From contig JAOUPR010000001.1 in NCBI GenBank assembly GCA_029879725.1, positions 67,324-131,323 on the forward strand: a DNA stretch of 64,000 nucleotides. The letters are read 5' to 3'. The translations under genes and the position numbers were made by a program. Shown here in pieces: positions 1-8,788 of the stretch (within the stretch, counting starts at the first letter, position 1; each line of letters opens with the position of its first letter). The DNA comes from Gemmatimonadota bacterium (GTDB taxonomy: Bacteria; Gemmatimonadota; Gemmatimonadetes; Longimicrobiales; Gaopeijiaceae). The notes under the pieces were generated by a model. The model searched no databases and had not been told where the DNA came from. It saw nothing but the letters and a program-made list of their open reading frames with translations.

Positions 1-2124
1 CCTCAACTCGATCTGTGAGTAGTCCACGCTCAGGAAGACCGTGCCCTCCCGGGCCACGAAACCCTTGCGGGTCTCCCGCCCCAACGCGGTGCGGATGGGG
101 ATGTTCTGGAGGTTCGGATCGCTGGAAGAGAGGCGTCCGGTGGCCGCGACCGTCTGGTTGAAGCTCGTGTGGATGCGGCCGGTACGCGGATTCACGAGCT
201 GCGGAAGAGCGTCGACGTACGTGCTCCGCAGCTTCTCCAGTTCGCGATACTCCATGAGGAGGCGGGGAAGCTCGTGGCCCTGCTCCGCGAGTTCCTCCAG
301 CACCGACGCGTCCGTGGAGGCACCCGTCTTGGTCTTCTTGAGCACCGGAAGACCGAGTCGCTCGAAGAGAACCTCTCTGAGCTGGGGGGTGGAGTTCAGG
401 TTGAATTCTCCCCCGGCGAGCTTGTAGACGTCTTCCTGGATGAGGTCGAGCTCCCTCCTGAGACGCCCGCTCATCTCCGTGAAGAAGTCCGCGTCGATGG
501 AGATGCCGGCCCGCTCGATCCGCGCGAGCACCGACACCAGGGGCATCTCCAGGCGCCGGAACAGGTCCTCCAGGCCGCCCTCCCGGAGCGCGGGGCGGAA
601 GAGTCCCTCCAGCTTCATGGCGATCTCGACGGTCTCGCACACCAGGTCGCGGGCCCGCTCCACGGCGACATCCGAAAAAGGGACCCGGTTCCGTCCGGTC
701 CCCACGACATCGCCGTACCCCGTGGCCTTCCTCGCCAGGAACTCCAGGGCGAGGAGATCCTGGGTGTGTCCCCGGCGTCCCGGATCCAGGACGTAACTCG
801 CCACCATGGTGTCGAATTCCATCCCGCGCAGTTCCACGCCCTGGAGCGAAAGGGCGAGCCACGTGCGCTTGAGATCGTGCCCCACCTTGGGGATCGCTTC
901 GTCGCCCAGGAGATCCGCGACGCCGGCCATCTCGGGCGCGGCGAGCGAGGGAAGGTTCCGCACCTCGCCCTGGCCCTCTCCTTCGAACGTCAGGGTGAAC
1001 GGCTGTCTGTGCCCGAGAGGGAGGTACCACACCTCCCTCCCGTCCGCCGCCAGCGACAACCCCACCAGTTCCCCCGCCAGGGGAGACTCCTGCGAGGCCT
1101 CCGCCGCCACCACGCACCGCCCGGCGGCCCGGCACGCCGCCACCACCCGCGCCACCGCGGCCGGGGTGTCCGCCACGCGGTACTCCACGGCCGCGCCACC
1201 CGCTTCCGGGTCGGGCTGCACGGCCGGTGCGGGCGAGGCGAACATCTCCGCCAATCTGCGGAAATCGAGCTCCACGAAGATCTCACGAAGGCGGTTCGCG
1301 TCGGGTGGGTGCACCCGGAACGCCTCGAGATCGAGATCGACCGGAAGGTCCGTGCGGATGGTGACCAGACGCTTCGAGAGGAGCACGCCGTCCAACCCCT
1401 CGGTGAGCGCCTTGCGGGCCCGCGGAGGGGTCACCTCGTCCACCCGTGCCAGCATCCCGTCCAGAGACCCGAATTCCTGGAGGAGCTTGACCGCGGTCTT
1501 CGGGCCGATCCCCTGTGCCCCGGGCACGTTGTCCGACGAGTCTCCCACCAGGGCGAGGTAGTCCACGATCTGCGACGGGGCGATCCCGAAGCGTTCGGGC
1601 GCGTTCTCCTCCTGCACCCACTCGGCGGCCACGCCGTTCGCGCCACCCCGCCCCGGGTTGAGAAGGTGCACACCGGGGCCGACCAGCTGGTAGAAGTCCT
1701 TGTCGCCCGAAACGATCACGGCCTCCAATCCGGCCTCTTCCGCCCGCCGGGCCAACGTCCCGATCACGTCGTCGGCCTCGTATCCATCCAACTCCACCAC
1801 CGCGTCGTTGAATCCGGCGATGATGTCCCGAACCCGGCCCAGGCTGGCTTCCAGATCGTCGGGCATCTTTTCGCGTGTCGCCTTGTAGGCGGGATACTCC
1901 TCCTCGCGGAAGCTGCTCCCCGCGTCGAAGACCACGGCCAGGTAGTCGGGCTCGTAGTTCTCCCGGATGTCGAGAAGGAACCGCGTGAAACCGAAGGGAG
2001 CCGAAGTATTCTCACCCTTCGAGTTGATGAGGGGCCGGTTGATGAACGCGAAGAACGCCCTGTAGATCAGCGCGTAGGCGTCGATGAGGAAGAGGCGGGG
2101 TGCGGTCTTCGGAGGAATGTCCAA
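1..2124 (-). CDS. polA: DNA polymerase I, 5' part (runs off the window edge)
   Basis: Replicative and repair DNA polymerase I; the C-terminal end lies outside the window. The reverse strand is open from about 2124 to position 1. It starts with the FEN-type 5'-3' nuclease (LFLIDAYALIYRAFFAF, later ADDVIGTLA, VSGDKDFYQL, GDSSDNVPG and GIGPKTA), then a 3'-5' exonuclease-like region, then the start of the polymerase domain (TGRLSSSDPNLQNIPIR, VDYSQIEL). The exonuclease region looks degenerate: the usual FDTET metal site reads VVAAEAS, while the later FDTMVASYVLDPG motif is kept, so proofreading is probably lost, as in Taq or Bst enzymes. No ATG fits the start. I chose TTG at 2124 because it directly precedes the nuclease domain; the start is uncertain. 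Confidence 0.9.
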   Translation of the reverse strand, partial: MDIPPKTAPRLFLIDAYALIYRAFFAFINRPLINSKGENTSAPFGFTRFLLDIRENYEPDYLAVVFDAGSSFREEEYPAYKATREKMPDDLEASLGRVRDIIAGFNDAVVELDGYEADDVIGTLARRAEEAGLEAVIVSGDKDFYQLVGPGVHLLNPGRGGANGVAAEWVQEENAPERFGIAPSQIVDYLALVGDSSDNVPGAQGIGPKTAVKLLQEFGSLDGMLARVDEVTPPRARKALTEGLDGVLLSKRLVTIRTDLPVDLDLEAFRVHPPDANRLREIFVELDFRRLAEMFASPAPAVQPDPEAGGAAVEYRVADTPAAVARVVAACRAAGRCVVAAEASQESPLAGELVGLSLAADGREVWYLPLGHRQPFTLTFEGEGQGEVRNLPSLAAPEMAGVADLLGDEAIPKVGHDLKRTWLALSLQGVELRGMEFDTMVASYVLDPGRRGHTQDLLALEFLARKATGYGDVVGTGRNRVPFSDVAVERARDLVCETVEIAMKLEGLFRPALREGGLEDLFRRLEMPLVSVLARIERAGISIDADFFTEMSGRLRRELDLIQEDVYKLAGGEFNLNSTPQLREVLFERLGLPVLKKTKTGASTDASVLEELAEQGHELPRLLMEYRELEKLRSTYVDALPQLVNPRTGRIHTSFNQTVAATGRLSSSDPNLQNIPIRTALGRETRKGFVAREGTVFLSVDYSQIELR

Positions 2125-2179
2125 CGGTGCGAACCGGTCCGGGGAAGCGGAGTGTGAACGGGAACAGCGGGAAGATACA

Positions 2180-2223
2180 AAAAGTGAGCGCTCCGCGGCC
2201 GCGACCGGCCGAAGGAGCGCTCA
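2180..2223 (-). terminator. Rho-independent terminator of the cold-shock gene
   Basis: A perfect 10 bp inverted repeat, TGAGCGCTCC / GGAGCGCTCA, flanks a 19 nt loop. On the minus strand it is followed by CTTTTTG. It lies just after the cold-shock gene stop and before polA, so it should insulate polA from the abundant csp transcript. Confidence 0.85.
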
Positions 2224-2246
2224 GGGATCCGTTGTCGACTCGGAAA

Positions 2247-2444
2247 TCAGGCCTTCATCACGTTGGCGGCCTGCTGCCCTCTTTCTCCGTCCATGATGTC
2301 GAACTCGACCTCCTCGCCCTCGGCCAGAGTCCTGAATCCGTCACCCGTGATGGCGGTGAAGTGCACGAAGACATCTTCTCCCTCGGGCTGCTTGATGAAT
2401 CCGTAACCCTTCGAGTCGTTGAACCACTTCACGGTCCCTCTCAT
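2247..2444 (-). CDS. CspA-family cold-shock protein
   Basis: Small single-domain RNA/ssDNA-binding protein of 65 residues, typical for the CspA family, acting as an RNA chaperone in the cytoplasm. The OB-fold motifs are intact: GTVKWFN at the start, RNP1 KGYGFI and RNP2 VFVHF. The start MRGTVKWFN is preceded by a strong GGAGGTG ribosome site. An upstream in-frame start nine codons earlier would place that site inside the gene, so it is rejected. The 5' leader back to the transglycosylase gene is about 150 bp, which is usual for csp genes whose long leaders help regulation. A strong terminator follows. Confidence 0.95.
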   Translation of the reverse strand: MRGTVKWFNDSKGYGFIKQPEGEDVFVHFTAITGDGFRTLAEGEEVEFDIMDGERGQQAANVMKA

Positions 2445-2594
2445 GCGCCCACCTCCGTAGCAAGAAAACACAGCCGAAGCTGATACGGCAGAGGCAGGTT
2501 AGGCACGTCCCGAACGACGACGCAAGAAAAATATTCGAGCGGCACGAATTGATGGGAAGTTCCCGGGACGGGCGCCGGCGGAGGCACCCATGGC

Positions 2595-4916
2595 TCACTG
2601 CGGCGAGGCGTAGAGCACCTGGTAGAGCTCCCGGTTGCGCCGAACGTTCTTCACGTATCCGCGGGTCTCCGTGAACGGGATCCTCTCCGTGAAACGGTTC
2701 GGATCGGACGCCTCCGGAAAGCGTCTCCAGCGATTCGCCCGCGTCGGCCCCGCGTTGTAGGCAGACAGGACCAGGGGAAGGTCCTGGTCGTAGCGGCGGC
2801 TCATGGCCACGAAGAAGGCGGCGCCGAGGTGCACGTTCACCTCCGGTGTGGTCAGAAGCCCCTCGTGGAAGTCACCCGGTCCGTGCACACGGGCGAGCCC
2901 CGATCCGGTCGTGGGCATGACCTGCATCAGCCCCACGGCCCCGGCGTGGCTCACGATCCCCGCGTCGAAGGCGGACTCCTGCCGGATCACCGCCGCGAGG
3001 ATGAAGGGATCCACGCCCCACTCCTCCGCCTCCCTCACCACCATTTCCCGGTAGGGGAAGGGATACACCACGCGGAGGATCCTCCGGTCCCATCCGTACC
3101 CGCCGCGCCTCAGCGCCCACCCGAGATTGATTCCCGCGATGGTCCGGCCGCGTCCGATGAGCTCGTCGGCCAGCGTGAGCGCCACCGTCGGCACCCGCTC
3201 CGCCAATCCCACCAGCCGCGCCTCCTCCGCCTCCACGCCCTCCTGCGCGCCCGCCGCGCCGAGGAGATCGATGCGCCTCAGCCCCTCCACCAGCCATCCC
3301 GGGTAGACGGGCTCGGGACCCGGAGCGGAGGGGAGATCGTACGGATCTCCCAGCAATTCGGACCCCACCACCGCGTAGTACGAAACCGGCTGCTCCGCGC
3401 GGAGGTCGGCGAGCAGCTCCCGCGCTCCCGCGGCGTCCCCCCGCTCCCACCGTACCCGGGCGGCCCAATACGAGGCCTCCTCCCATCGCGCGCCGCGTGG
3501 AAATTCCTCCAGATAGCCCTCGAACACGCCACCGGCCTCCTCCATGCGTCCGGCGTCGAGGTGCATGCGGCCCATCCGCATCCTCGCCTCCCCGGCCCGG
3601 AAGTGCGCCGGGGCGCTGCCGATGAGTGCCCGGTACTCCCGCACGGCCGCGGCGCGGTCACCACGGCTCTCGGCGGCATTCCCTCTCTCCCACCGAAGCT
3701 GCGCCGCCTCGTCGCTCCCGGGGTAGCGCTCCAGGAGCCACCCTCTCAACGTGGCCTCGTCACCCGTGCGACCCTGCCTGCGCCGCAGCGCCGCCCATGC
3801 CTCCAGGGTTCGCGCCCCGATGGCGGTGTCCGCACTCGTGGCCAGGCGTCGGAACTCCTCCACCGCGGCCGCCTGCCGAGGCCGTACCGTGCCCATGAGC
3901 CGCGCCCGGGAGACGCGGGCCGATTCAGGCATGGCCCATCCCGAAGCCGCCGGCACCTCAGCGAGACGATCATACGCCATCAGCGCCGAGGCGCCGTCGC
4001 CGCCGCGGTCCAGCGTGCGCGCGAGGCGGAGCGTGAACTCGGGATCGAACTCACCACTCCGCAGGAGGGCCGCGGCGCCCCGGGTGGCCACCTCGAGGTC
4101 CGCTTCCGGCACGAATCCCATCAGGAGGCCCTGACCCTGCCCCACGTATCCCCGCTTCAGGAGTACGAGACCGAGTTCCACCCCGGCCGCGGCCTGATCG
4201 GCTCCCTGCAGGTACTCCATCTCCGCGGCGTACGCTTCGGAGGCCCGCGCGGTGTCTCCGACCATCAGCCACATCCCCGGAATGACCCGCCACGCGGCCC
4301 TGCGCGCCTCGAGATCCACCACCAACGCCATGAGGGCAGCGGTGGCAGCCGTGTCCCCCTGCTCCGCCGAACGCGCCGCGAGCTCGCCGGCCGTCCAGCT
4401 CGTCACCACCATCTCCCCGGAGGGGATGGCGCGCAGCGCGGTCAACGCCTGTGCCACCTGCCCCGCGCGCGCCAGCACCCTGGCCCGCCGCGCGGCCACG
4501 GCCCAGGAATCGGACGCGCCTCTGGCGGCGGGGGAACCCAGATACCGGGTGTACGCCTCCGCCGAGGCATCCCACTCCCCGGCCTCTTCCCGAGCCCGCG
4601 CGAGGAAGCGCCACGGAAGCCCCTCCTCCGAATCGAGCCACGACGCGCCACCGAGGATATCCCGCACCGATGCCCAGTTTCCCCACCCCGCCTCGGCCCG
4701 TACCAGGAGGAAGGCGGTGGTGGAGTCACCGGAGCCGACCCCCAGCTCGTGGAGCCGGCGAGCCGTGTGCCAATACCGCCCCGCCGCCAGCTCCGACTCC
4801 AACGTGTCCCTCAGCGCCGAGGAGACCTCGGGAACGGCGTCGGACGCGGTCTCTTCCGCCTCTCCGGACGCGAAGAGCCACGGAAGCGCCAGGAAGAGGA
4901 GCACCGGAGCGTTCAT
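2595..4916 (-). CDS. Lytic murein transglycosylase (Slt-type) with TPR-like superhelix
   Basis: Periplasmic enzyme that cleaves the MurNAc-GlcNAc bond in peptidoglycan, 773 residues. It has an N-terminal signal peptide (MNAPVLLFLALPWLFASG) and about 550 residues of Ala/Arg-rich helical repeats of the TPR/Sel1 type (for example the segment near AVREYRALIGSAPAHFRAGEARMR). A C-terminal SLT domain carries RQESAF with catalytic Glu647, then GAVGLMQVMP and LSAYNAGP. The start was set at the Met opening the signal peptide; an in-frame Met 14 codons upstream would disrupt it. The architecture matches E. coli Slt70. The gene stands alone between terminators. Confidence 0.93.
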   Translation of the reverse strand: MNAPVLLFLALPWLFASGEAEETASDAVPEVSSALRDTLESELAAGRYWHTARRLHELGVGSGDSTTAFLLVRAEAGWGNWASVRDILGGASWLDSEEGLPWRFLARAREEAGEWDASAEAYTRYLGSPAARGASDSWAVAARRARVLARAGQVAQALTALRAIPSGEMVVTSWTAGELAARSAEQGDTAATAALMALVVDLEARRAAWRVIPGMWLMVGDTARASEAYAAEMEYLQGADQAAAGVELGLVLLKRGYVGQGQGLLMGFVPEADLEVATRGAAALLRSGEFDPEFTLRLARTLDRGGDGASALMAYDRLAEVPAASGWAMPESARVSRARLMGTVRPRQAAAVEEFRRLATSADTAIGARTLEAWAALRRRQGRTGDEATLRGWLLERYPGSDEAAQLRWERGNAAESRGDRAAAVREYRALIGSAPAHFRAGEARMRMGRMHLDAGRMEEAGGVFEGYLEEFPRGARWEEASYWAARVRWERGDAAGARELLADLRAEQPVSYYAVVGSELLGDPYDLPSAPGPEPVYPGWLVEGLRRIDLLGAAGAQEGVEAEEARLVGLAERVPTVALTLADELIGRGRTIAGINLGWALRRGGYGWDRRILRVVYPFPYREMVVREAEEWGVDPFILAAVIRQESAFDAGIVSHAGAVGLMQVMPTTGSGLARVHGPGDFHEGLLTTPEVNVHLGAAFFVAMSRRYDQDLPLVLSAYNAGPTRANRWRRFPEASDPNRFTERIPFTETRGYVKNVRRNRELYQVLYASPQ

Positions 4917-4961
4917 GGAAGGAGCCCACCCATGGGAAAACAAATGTTCTCCTTCCACGAT

Positions 4962-4997
4962 AAGAAAACGGGGCCACCCCCGGAAGGGTGGCCCCGT
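4962..4997 (-). terminator. Rho-independent terminator after the ExbB-like gene
   Basis: A perfect 12 bp stem, ACGGGGCCACCC / GGGTGGCCCCGT, with a 6 nt loop. On the minus strand it runs into TTTTCTTATC. It sits about 20 bp after the stop of the proton-channel gene. It indicates that this gene ends its transcript without an ExbD/TolR partner. Confidence 0.9.
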
Positions 4998-5019
4998 AGC
5001 CCTGGCGGGTCGAAGCGTA

Positions 5020-5763
5020 TCAGCCGGCGCGGCCTGCTTCGATGGCGTGGAGGGTGTCGACCATCTTCTGGGCGGACTCCTCCATGTCGACCACGAGGCT
5101 GTCGATACGAGCCACGAAGTAGTTGTGCCCGATGCTCACGGGGATGGCGATCATCAGACCGGCCGCCGTCGTGAGGAGGGCCACCTTGATGCCTCCGGCC
5201 ACCAGCGTGGCCTCCACCTCGCCCGCAGCCTCGATGGACTGGAAGGCGATGATCATTCCGATCACGGTTCCGAGGAAGCCGAGGAGCGGAGCGATGTTGG
5301 TCAGGGTGGCGAGGACCACGAGGCCCTTCTCGAGCTTGCTCATCTCGATGAGACCCTGGTTCTCGATGGCCTTCATCACCCGGTCGGCGCCCTCTTCGTA
5401 ACGCTCGAGGCCGGCGTACAGGATCTTGGCGGCGGGCGCGTTGGTGTCGCGCGTCAGCTCCAGAGCCTCACGGATCCGACGCTGCGTGAGGAGCTCGTCG
5501 ACCTCCTTGAGGATCTTCCGGGTCCGGCCGGACTTGGTCGTGAGGTCGATGAACTTCCAGATGATCACGATGATTCCGAGGATCAGACAGAAGGCCAGCG
5601 GCCAGCGCATGAAACCGGTGTCACCCCAGAGTTGCCTCAGTTGCTCCCCAAAAGTTGCGTCCGGGGCATCGAGCCCGGGAATCTGCAGAAGCGCACCGTA
5701 GAGTCGCGTCGCCAGCAAAAGAACCTCCAGCCAGGGTTTCTTTCCGTTCTCATTCGCACGCAT
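5020..5763 (-). CDS. MotA/TolQ/ExbB proton-channel family protein
   Basis: Inner-membrane protein of 247 residues that belongs to the ion-driven motor family, energising TonB or Tol/Mot-type systems. Three hydrophobic segments are visible: WPLAFCLILGIIVIIW, then LGFLGTVIGMIIAFQSIE with the family signature before the second helix pair, then IKVALLTTAAGLMIAIPVSI. Residues between helices one and two form the usual long cytoplasmic loop. A TTG nine codons upstream could also start it; I chose the ATG. No ExbD/TolR or TonB gene is next to it and a terminator follows directly, so its partner must be elsewhere. Assignment to TolQ or ExbB cannot be decided here. Confidence 0.85.
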   Translation of the reverse strand: MRANENGKKPWLEVLLLATRLYGALLQIPGLDAPDATFGEQLRQLWGDTGFMRWPLAFCLILGIIVIIWKFIDLTTKSGRTRKILKEVDELLTQRRIREALELTRDTNAPAAKILYAGLERYEEGADRVMKAIENQGLIEMSKLEKGLVVLATLTNIAPLLGFLGTVIGMIIAFQSIEAAGEVEATLVAGGIKVALLTTAAGLMIAIPVSIGHNYFVARIDSLVVDMEESAQKMVDTLHAIEAGRAG

Positions 5764-5835
5764 CCACCAGGAAAACGTGCCGGATTTCAAGAGGGTCGGA
5801 TTATGGCGCGGACCCGAAAAGGTGTCAACCCCTTC

Positions 5836-6843
5836 CTACCTCTCCCGCGGGACCTTGAAGCAGGCGACTCTGCAGTCGTCCGAAACACGCCTCAGCACCG
5901 GTTCCGCTCGCACACATGATGCGTCCCTTTCCGGGTGTGCGCAATACGCTACGTAGGCACACGCCGCACCCGCCTCATCCCACCGCTCTCCGGACCTCGG
6001 GGGAAGCCCGTCCGGCCCGTTCGATGGAAACGGGACATCGGTCGGCGCGGCGGGCGTGGAAAGGGGGTCACGGGTGGCCGCGACGAGAGCCTTCGTGTAG
6101 GGATGGATAGGCGTCCGGTAGAGTGCGGGAGACGGGCCGGTCTCCACGAACCGCCCGCGGTACATCACCGCCATCCGGTCGCACAGGCGGCGCACCAGGG
6201 GGAGATCGTGGCTGATGAAGATCCATCCCAACCCGAGGCGGTCGCGGAGATCGTCGAAGAGCTTGACCATCTGTGCCTGGATGGAAACGTCCAGGGCGCT
6301 CAAAGGCTCGTCGAGGATGAGGAACTCCGGCTCCACCGCCAGAGCCCGGGCCAGGCCCACGCGCTGACGCTGGCCTGCGCTCAACTCGTGGGGAAGACGC
6401 GAGAGATACGAGGTCCCCAGTCCGACGAGATCGAGGAGCTCCTCCACCCGGGCACTCGTACGATCCTCACCCGTACCGTGGACCCGCAGCACCTCGCGGA
6501 GCACCGAGGCCACCGGCATCCGGGGGTTCAGGGCGCCGAAGGGATTCTGGAACACCAACTGGACCCGCCGGCGAAGGGACATCCGAGCGCGCCGATCCAT
6601 CCCTTCGAGGGACTGCCCATCGTAACGGACGGACCCCGCGACCGGGCGGTGGAGCCCCACCAACGACCTGGCCAGAGACGACTTCCCACACCCCGACTCC
6701 CCCACCAACCCGAGCGCGCCGCCGGCCTCGACGGAGAAGGTGACCCGATCCACCGCTCGTACCACCCCACGCCGCGACCGCCCGCCGTCGCGGGAATGCT
6801 CCACCACGAGGCCATCCACCTCCAGGAACGCGGGAGCGCTCAT
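5836..6843 (-). CDS. Oligopeptide/dipeptide ABC transporter ATP-binding protein (OppF/DppF type)
   Basis: Second ATPase of a peptide-type ABC importer, 335 residues, cytoplasmic. It has Walker A GESGCGKSS, Q-loop VFQNPFGALNP, signature LSAGQRQRVGLARAL and Walker B FLILDEPLSALD, then the H-loop ISHD. A C-terminal extension (HPYTKALVAA, then a Cys-rich tail with CAYVAYCAHPERDASC) matches the oligo_HPY domain, which often binds an iron-sulfur cluster in this subfamily. It overlaps the upstream ATPase by ATGA, so translation is coupled. It is the last gene of the transporter operon. Confidence 0.92.
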   Translation of the reverse strand: MSAPAFLEVDGLVVEHSRDGGRSRRGVVRAVDRVTFSVEAGGALGLVGESGCGKSSLARSLVGLHRPVAGSVRYDGQSLEGMDRRARMSLRRRVQLVFQNPFGALNPRMPVASVLREVLRVHGTGEDRTSARVEELLDLVGLGTSYLSRLPHELSAGQRQRVGLARALAVEPEFLILDEPLSALDVSIQAQMVKLFDDLRDRLGLGWIFISHDLPLVRRLCDRMAVMYRGRFVETGPSPALYRTPIHPYTKALVAATRDPLSTPAAPTDVPFPSNGPDGLPPRSGERWDEAGAACAYVAYCAHPERDASCVRAEPVLRRVSDDCRVACFKVPRER

Positions 6844-7649
6844 CCGCCCGCCAGCGCGATGGAGCGCGAGTCGAGCAATTCCCTGGTGTAGGGATGCCGG
6901 GGAGAGCGGAGCACGTCCTCCACCGGGCCATCCTCCACCATCTGCCCTCGACGCATGACCAGGACCCGCCGGCACGACCCCGCCACCACCCCGAGATCGT
7001 GGGACACGAGGAGGAGGGCCAGATTCCGGCGCTCGCGGAGGTCGCGGAGGAGGCGGAGGATCTGACCCTGGACGGTGGGATCGAGCTGCGTGGTCGGTTC
7101 GTCGGCCACCAGGACCGCGGGATTCCGGGCCATGGCGATGGCCAGCGCCGCACGCTGTGCCATCCCCCCGGAGAACTCGTGGGGGTACGCGTCGAGCTGC
7201 CGGGCCGGGTGGGCGATGCCGAACTCCGCCAGCAGCTCGGAGGCCCGCTCCCGCGCGTCGGCCCACGAAAGGGGGCCATCGAGGCGAAGCGTCTCCACGA
7301 TCTGCGCCCCCACCGTGCGAACGGGATTGAGCGCCTGGGCCGGGTCCTGGAACACGATCCCCACCTCGCCGCCGCGCAGTCTCCGTAGACGGGCTTCGGA
7401 GGCGCCCACCATCTCCTCCCCGCGGTACCGGATGGACGAGCCCTCTCCCATGACCGCGGGAGGCGTGGGCACCAGGCCGACGACCGACAGCGCCGTGACG
7501 GTCTTTCCGGATCCCGACTCTCCCACGATCCCCAGGGCCTCTCCCTCGTGGAGTCGGAAGGATACCCCGTCCACCGCCGTCACCACCCCCCGGCGGCCAT
7601 GGAAGGCGACGCTCAGATCCGTCACGTCGAGAAGGGGCGGACCCGTCAC
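6840..7649 (-). CDS. Oligopeptide/dipeptide ABC transporter ATP-binding protein (OppD/DppD type)
   Basis: First ATPase of the peptide importer, 269 residues. It shows Walker A GESGSGKTV, Q-loop VFQDPAQALNP, signature FSGGMAQRAALAIAM, Walker B VLVADEPTTQLD and the end motif HPYTRELL. The start is GTG in a GTGA overlap with the stop of the permease upstream, and the end overlaps the next ATPase by ATGA. At 269 residues it is shorter than a full OppD (about 330) because the oligo_HPY tail is brief. It works as a heterodimer with the following ATPase beneath the two permeases. Confidence 0.9.
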   Translation of the reverse strand: MTGPPLLDVTDLSVAFHGRRGVVTAVDGVSFRLHEGEALGIVGESGSGKTVTALSVVGLVPTPPAVMGEGSSIRYRGEEMVGASEARLRRLRGGEVGIVFQDPAQALNPVRTVGAQIVETLRLDGPLSWADARERASELLAEFGIAHPARQLDAYPHEFSGGMAQRAALAIAMARNPAVLVADEPTTQLDPTVQGQILRLLRDLRERRNLALLLVSHDLGVVAGSCRRVLVMRRGQMVEDGPVEDVLRSPRHPYTRELLDSRSIALAGG

Positions 7650-8788
7650 CACGGCAACCTCGGGTCGAGGGCGTCCCGCAATCCGTCCGCCACCAGATTG
7701 AAGGACACCACGCTCACGGTGATGGCCAGCCCGGGAAAGGCCGCCACCCACCACGCGGTGAAGAGGACGCTGCGACCGTCCGCCACCATCCCGCCCCAGG
7801 TGGGCACGGGCGCCGGGAGCCCCAGCCCCAGGAAGCCCAACCCCGACTCGAGGAGGATCGTGTTTCCCATCCCCAGGGCCGCGGCCACGGTCAACGGAGC
7901 GAGGAGGTTGGGGATGACGTGCCGCAGGAGGATCCGGCGACGGGAGTACCCCAACGCCCGGGCCGCGAGAACGAACTCCCGTTCCCGCAGGCTCAGCACC
8001 TCGCCCCTGACCAGGCGTGCCACGCCCGGCCACTGCGTCAACCCGAGAACCGCCACGATGAGCACGAACGACGGCTCGTACATGGCGACCACGGCGATGA
8101 GGAGGACCAGGCGAGGAAAGGCGATGAACACGTCCACGATGCGCATCAGCACTCCGTCGACCCGGCCACCGACATATCCGGCCACCGCTCCCCAGAGGGT
8201 CCCCACCCCCACGCTGATCCCCATGGCGCCGAAGGCGACCGCCAGGGAGACCCGCCCGCCGTACAGGATCCTGGACAGGAGATCGCGGGCGTGACGGTCC
8301 GTGCCCAGAAGGTGCGTCCCCGAAGGCGGCCGGAAGCGGCCGGCGAGAAGGTCACCCTGCTCGGCCGGATGGAAGGAAGCCAACACCGGGGTGATGAGGG
8401 CCACCACCACGAGGGCGATGATGGTCAGGAGCCCCGCCACGGCCGCGGGACTCTCCACGAAGCGACCCACCACCTCTCCGGCCGATCCGGCCTCAGGGTG
8501 CTCCCGGGAGCCCCGTACGTCCCTCCACGACCAGATCCACGCGGCCAGGGGGCCGAAGACGATCACGGCCACCGCGATCCTCACGTCCCACCCTCCGGTG
8601 AGCACCGCGGGAAAGGTCCGCCACCGCGTCGTCGCGACCGCCAACAGGCCCACCCAGGAACCGGACAGGATCAACCCCGCGGCCCACCTTCCCGCCAGGA
8701 TCTGATGGACCCCGGGGCAGAGCGCGCCGAGAACCCTCCGACCCGTCTCCACCGCTCGCGCTCCGCTCACTTCATCCGTGACGGACAC
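7646..8788 (-). CDS. Oligopeptide/dipeptide ABC transporter permease (OppC/DppC type)
   Basis: Inner-membrane permease of 380 residues. It carries an N-terminal OppC_N-like part (VVGRFVESPAAVAGLLTIIALVVVALITP) and the BPD_transp_1 domain with GTDRHARDLLSRILYGGRVSL and the EAA-type loop (RALGYSRRRILLRHVIPN). It is about 80 residues longer at the N terminus than typical OppC: two extra hydrophobic segments (LILSGSWVGLLAVA and IAVAVIVFGPLAAWIWSW) come first, which is unusual. The start is GTG and overlaps the OppB-type gene by 17 bp. Confidence 0.9.
   Translation of the reverse strand: MSVTDEVSGARAVETGRRVLGALCPGVHQILAGRWAAGLILSGSWVGLLAVATTRWRTFPAVLTGGWDVRIAVAVIVFGPLAAWIWSWRDVRGSREHPEAGSAGEVVGRFVESPAAVAGLLTIIALVVVALITPVLASFHPAEQGDLLAGRFRPPSGTHLLGTDRHARDLLSRILYGGRVSLAVAFGAMGISVGVGTLWGAVAGYVGGRVDGVLMRIVDVFIAFPRLVLLIAVVAMYEPSFVLIVAVLGLTQWPGVARLVRGEVLSLREREFVLAARALGYSRRRILLRHVIPNLLAPLTVAAALGMGNTILLESGLGFLGLGLPAPVPTWGGMVADGRSVLFTAWWVAAFPGLAITVSVVSFNLVADGLRDALDPRLPW

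Noticed and set aside
169-2157. Long open frame on the plus strand over polA
   Set aside because: It is the antisense shadow of polA. The reverse strand carries clear nuclease and polymerase motifs; this frame is His/Arg/Gly-rich with no family likeness.
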